Assembly: GCF_028288465.1 (NCBI RefSeq)
Contig: NZ_JAQBNR010000068.1
Coordinates: 62,001 to 126,000 of the forward strand
Origin: Ferruginibacter sp.
GTDB taxonomy: Bacteria > Bacteroidota > Bacteroidia > Chitinophagales > Chitinophagaceae
Length of the DNA stretch: 64,000 nucleotides
Direction: 5' to 3'
Made by a program: the position numbers and the translations under genes
Notes under the pieces: generated by a model
What the model saw: the letters and a program-made list of their open reading frames with translations, nothing else
Database searches by the model: none
What the model was told of the DNA's origin: nothing
Part shown: one piece after another, positions 62,720 through 64,000 of the stretch
Position numbering within the stretch: position 1 is the stretch's first letter
Layout of the letters: each line of letters opens with the position of its first letter

Positions 62720-63870
62720 TGAATTAATTGTTGTTTCTCTCTTTACTTTTTTTGTCTTTGACACAAAAAAAGTAACAAAAAAAAGTCAAGTCAGCAATGA
62801 ATACAGCCCATTGCTGCCATACAGCTTTGTTGGGCTTTTGTGCATAGTGATTTCAGCTTTGGTAATTCTACTGTCAGGATTGTTACGGCCGAAGTATAAA
62901 TAAAAGTCTGATTATTATTAGTGTAATCCAGAAGCTATTTTTTTAGTTTTTTTGATTTGTATAGATTGGATATTGGGATCGCAAGTCTTTTATTTGATCA
63001 ATGATTCTTCTTTACTTTTTTTGTCTTGAACACAAAAAAAGTAACAAAAAAAAGTCAAGGCAGCAACGAATACAGCCCGTTGCTGCCGGGTAGCTTTGTT
63101 GGGCTTTTGTGCATAGTAATTTCAGCTTTGGGAATTCTACTGTTAGAATTGTTACGGCCGAAGTATAAATAAAAGTCTTATTATTATTAGTGTAATCCAG
63201 AAGCTATTTTTTTAGTTTTTTTGATTTGTATAGATGGATATTGGGATCGAAAGTCTTTTATTTGATCAATGATTCTTCTTTACTTTTTTGTCTTGAACAC
63301 AAAAAAAGTAACAAAAAAAAGTGAAGGCAGCAATGAATACAGCCCATTGCTGCCGGGTAGCTTTGTTAAACTTTTGTACATGGTAATTTCAGCTTTGGTA
63401 ATTCTACTGTTAGGATTGTTACGGCCGAAGTATAAATAAAAGTCTTATTATTATTAGTGTAATCCAGAAGCTATTTTTTTAGTTTTTTTGATTTGTATAG
63501 ATTGGATATTGGGATCGAAAGTCTTTCATTTGATCAATAATTCTTCTTTACTTTTTTTGTCTTGAACACAAAAAAAGTAACAAAAAAAAGTGAAGGCAGC
63601 AACGAATACAGCCCGTTGCTGCCGGGTAGCTTTGTTAAACTTTTGTACATGGTAATTTCAGCTTTGGTAATTCTACTGTCAGGATTGTTACCGACAAAGT
63701 ATAGATAATCGCCTTTTATTTTTAAACTTCTGCTTTCTTATTTAATAGTATTCACCTGTTTACTTTTTTCTTGAAAAAAAAGTCAAGGCAGCAACAAATC
63801 CAGCCGGTTGCTGCCGGGTAGCTTGTGTATGGTGATTGCAGTTTTGGTAATTCAGCTTTAAACTTGTTGC
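62720..63870. repeat. Array 3 of the structured repeat family (4 copies plus a decayed fifth)
   Basis: Hairpin-A cores begin at about 62741, 63010, 63278 and 63546 (period 268-269), with a decayed copy near 63758. The longer linker, TTATTATTAGTGTAATCCAG through GATATTGGGATCG, is almost identical in the copies and absent from the other arrays. Copies 1 and 3 carry CAGCAATG paired with CATTGCTG where most copies have CAGCAACG with CGTTGCTG. The reading frame 62607-62903 runs through copy 1 and includes the conserved hydrophobic peptide. Confidence 0.88.
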
Positions 63871-63953
63871 GACCAACATATAGATGAAAGCCTTTGTGAA
63901 TAGCTTCACTTACTATACTGCAACATTCTATAAATGCCCTTTTGCAGGTTTAT

Positions 63954-63983
63954 TTTGCTATTTGGAAAACAATTTTATCTTTG
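63954..63983 (+). promoter_or_regulatory. Predicted Bacteroidota promoter pointing out of the window
   Basis: TTTG (63954-63957), 18 bases, then TATCTTTG (63976-63983) fit the -33 TTTG / -7 TAnnTTTG pattern with proper spacing. Transcription should begin near 63990 and serve a gene beyond the right edge. Confidence 0.6.
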
Positions 63984-64000
63984 CTGAGTATCTGATTATT

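Overview
The window comes from a Bacteroidota chromosome, most likely Chitinophagaceae or a close relative (inference). Evidence: a C-terminal type IX secretion sorting domain, a DUF6266 gene, a UpxY-like NusG paralogue, a Wzc-type kinase with a Gly-Tyr tail, TAnnTTTG promoter elements with almost no Shine-Dalgarno sequences, and a Bacteroidota-type exosortase. All but three protein genes read on the + strand, and the three exceptions include no part of the glycan pathway.

Layout. 1-0.95 kb: the 3' half of groEL and its terminator. 1.0-5.1 kb: a repeat-rich interval, a maltose-acetyltransferase-like gene (-) and an orphan urocanate hydratase gene (hutU). 5.2-9.9 kb: a 1574-residue surface protein made of autotransporter-type beta-strand repeats with a T9SS tail. 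9.9-10.9 kb: the first array of a structured roughly 230-bp repeat family. 11.3-15.8 kb: a small secreted protein with an exosortase-substrate-like C-terminus, then the export apparatus (outer-membrane OPX lipoprotein, Wzz/BY-kinase, UpxY-like antiterminator). 16.4-20.1 kb: asnB-like amidotransferase, a GT4 and a WbpD-like acetyltransferase. 20.2-21.7 kb: a DUF6266/HTH module facing the other way, with two helically phased DNA arrays. 21.9-57.6 kb: a very long collinear glycan cluster with Wzm/Wzt ABC exporter, about 20 glycosyltransferases, seven intact FkbM methyltransferases plus one wreck, MBOAT and SGNH O-acylation genes, a Wzy-like membrane protein, an exosortase and a carbamoyltransferase. 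57.7-58.7 kb: second repeat array plus REP-like palindromes. 59.0-62.6 kb: GT2, CpsB/YwqE-type phosphatase and an MsbA-like ABC transporter. 62.7-63.9 kb: third repeat array, followed by a promoter that points out of the window.

How it fits together. Glycosyltransferases, FkbM methyltransferases, acetyltransferases, amidotransferase and carbamoyltransferase would build and decorate a surface polysaccharide. Wzm/Wzt and/or the Wzy-like protein would move or polymerise it. The OPX protein and BY-kinase export it, with the PHP phosphatase as the kinase's natural antagonist, and the UpxY-like protein would keep RNA polymerase on the long operon. The exosortase and the small tripartite protein suggest that a protein is processed and perhaps glycan-linked by the same locus. 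No initiating phosphoglycosyltransferase and no Wzx flippase are in the window.

The least explained DNA is non-coding: (i) the hairpin repeat family, with compensatory base changes and a conserved short hydrophobic reading frame; (ii) degenerate 7-bp tandem arrays that run right up to the start codons of several glycan genes; (iii) the 10-bp and 11-bp arrays beside the DUF6266/HTH pair.
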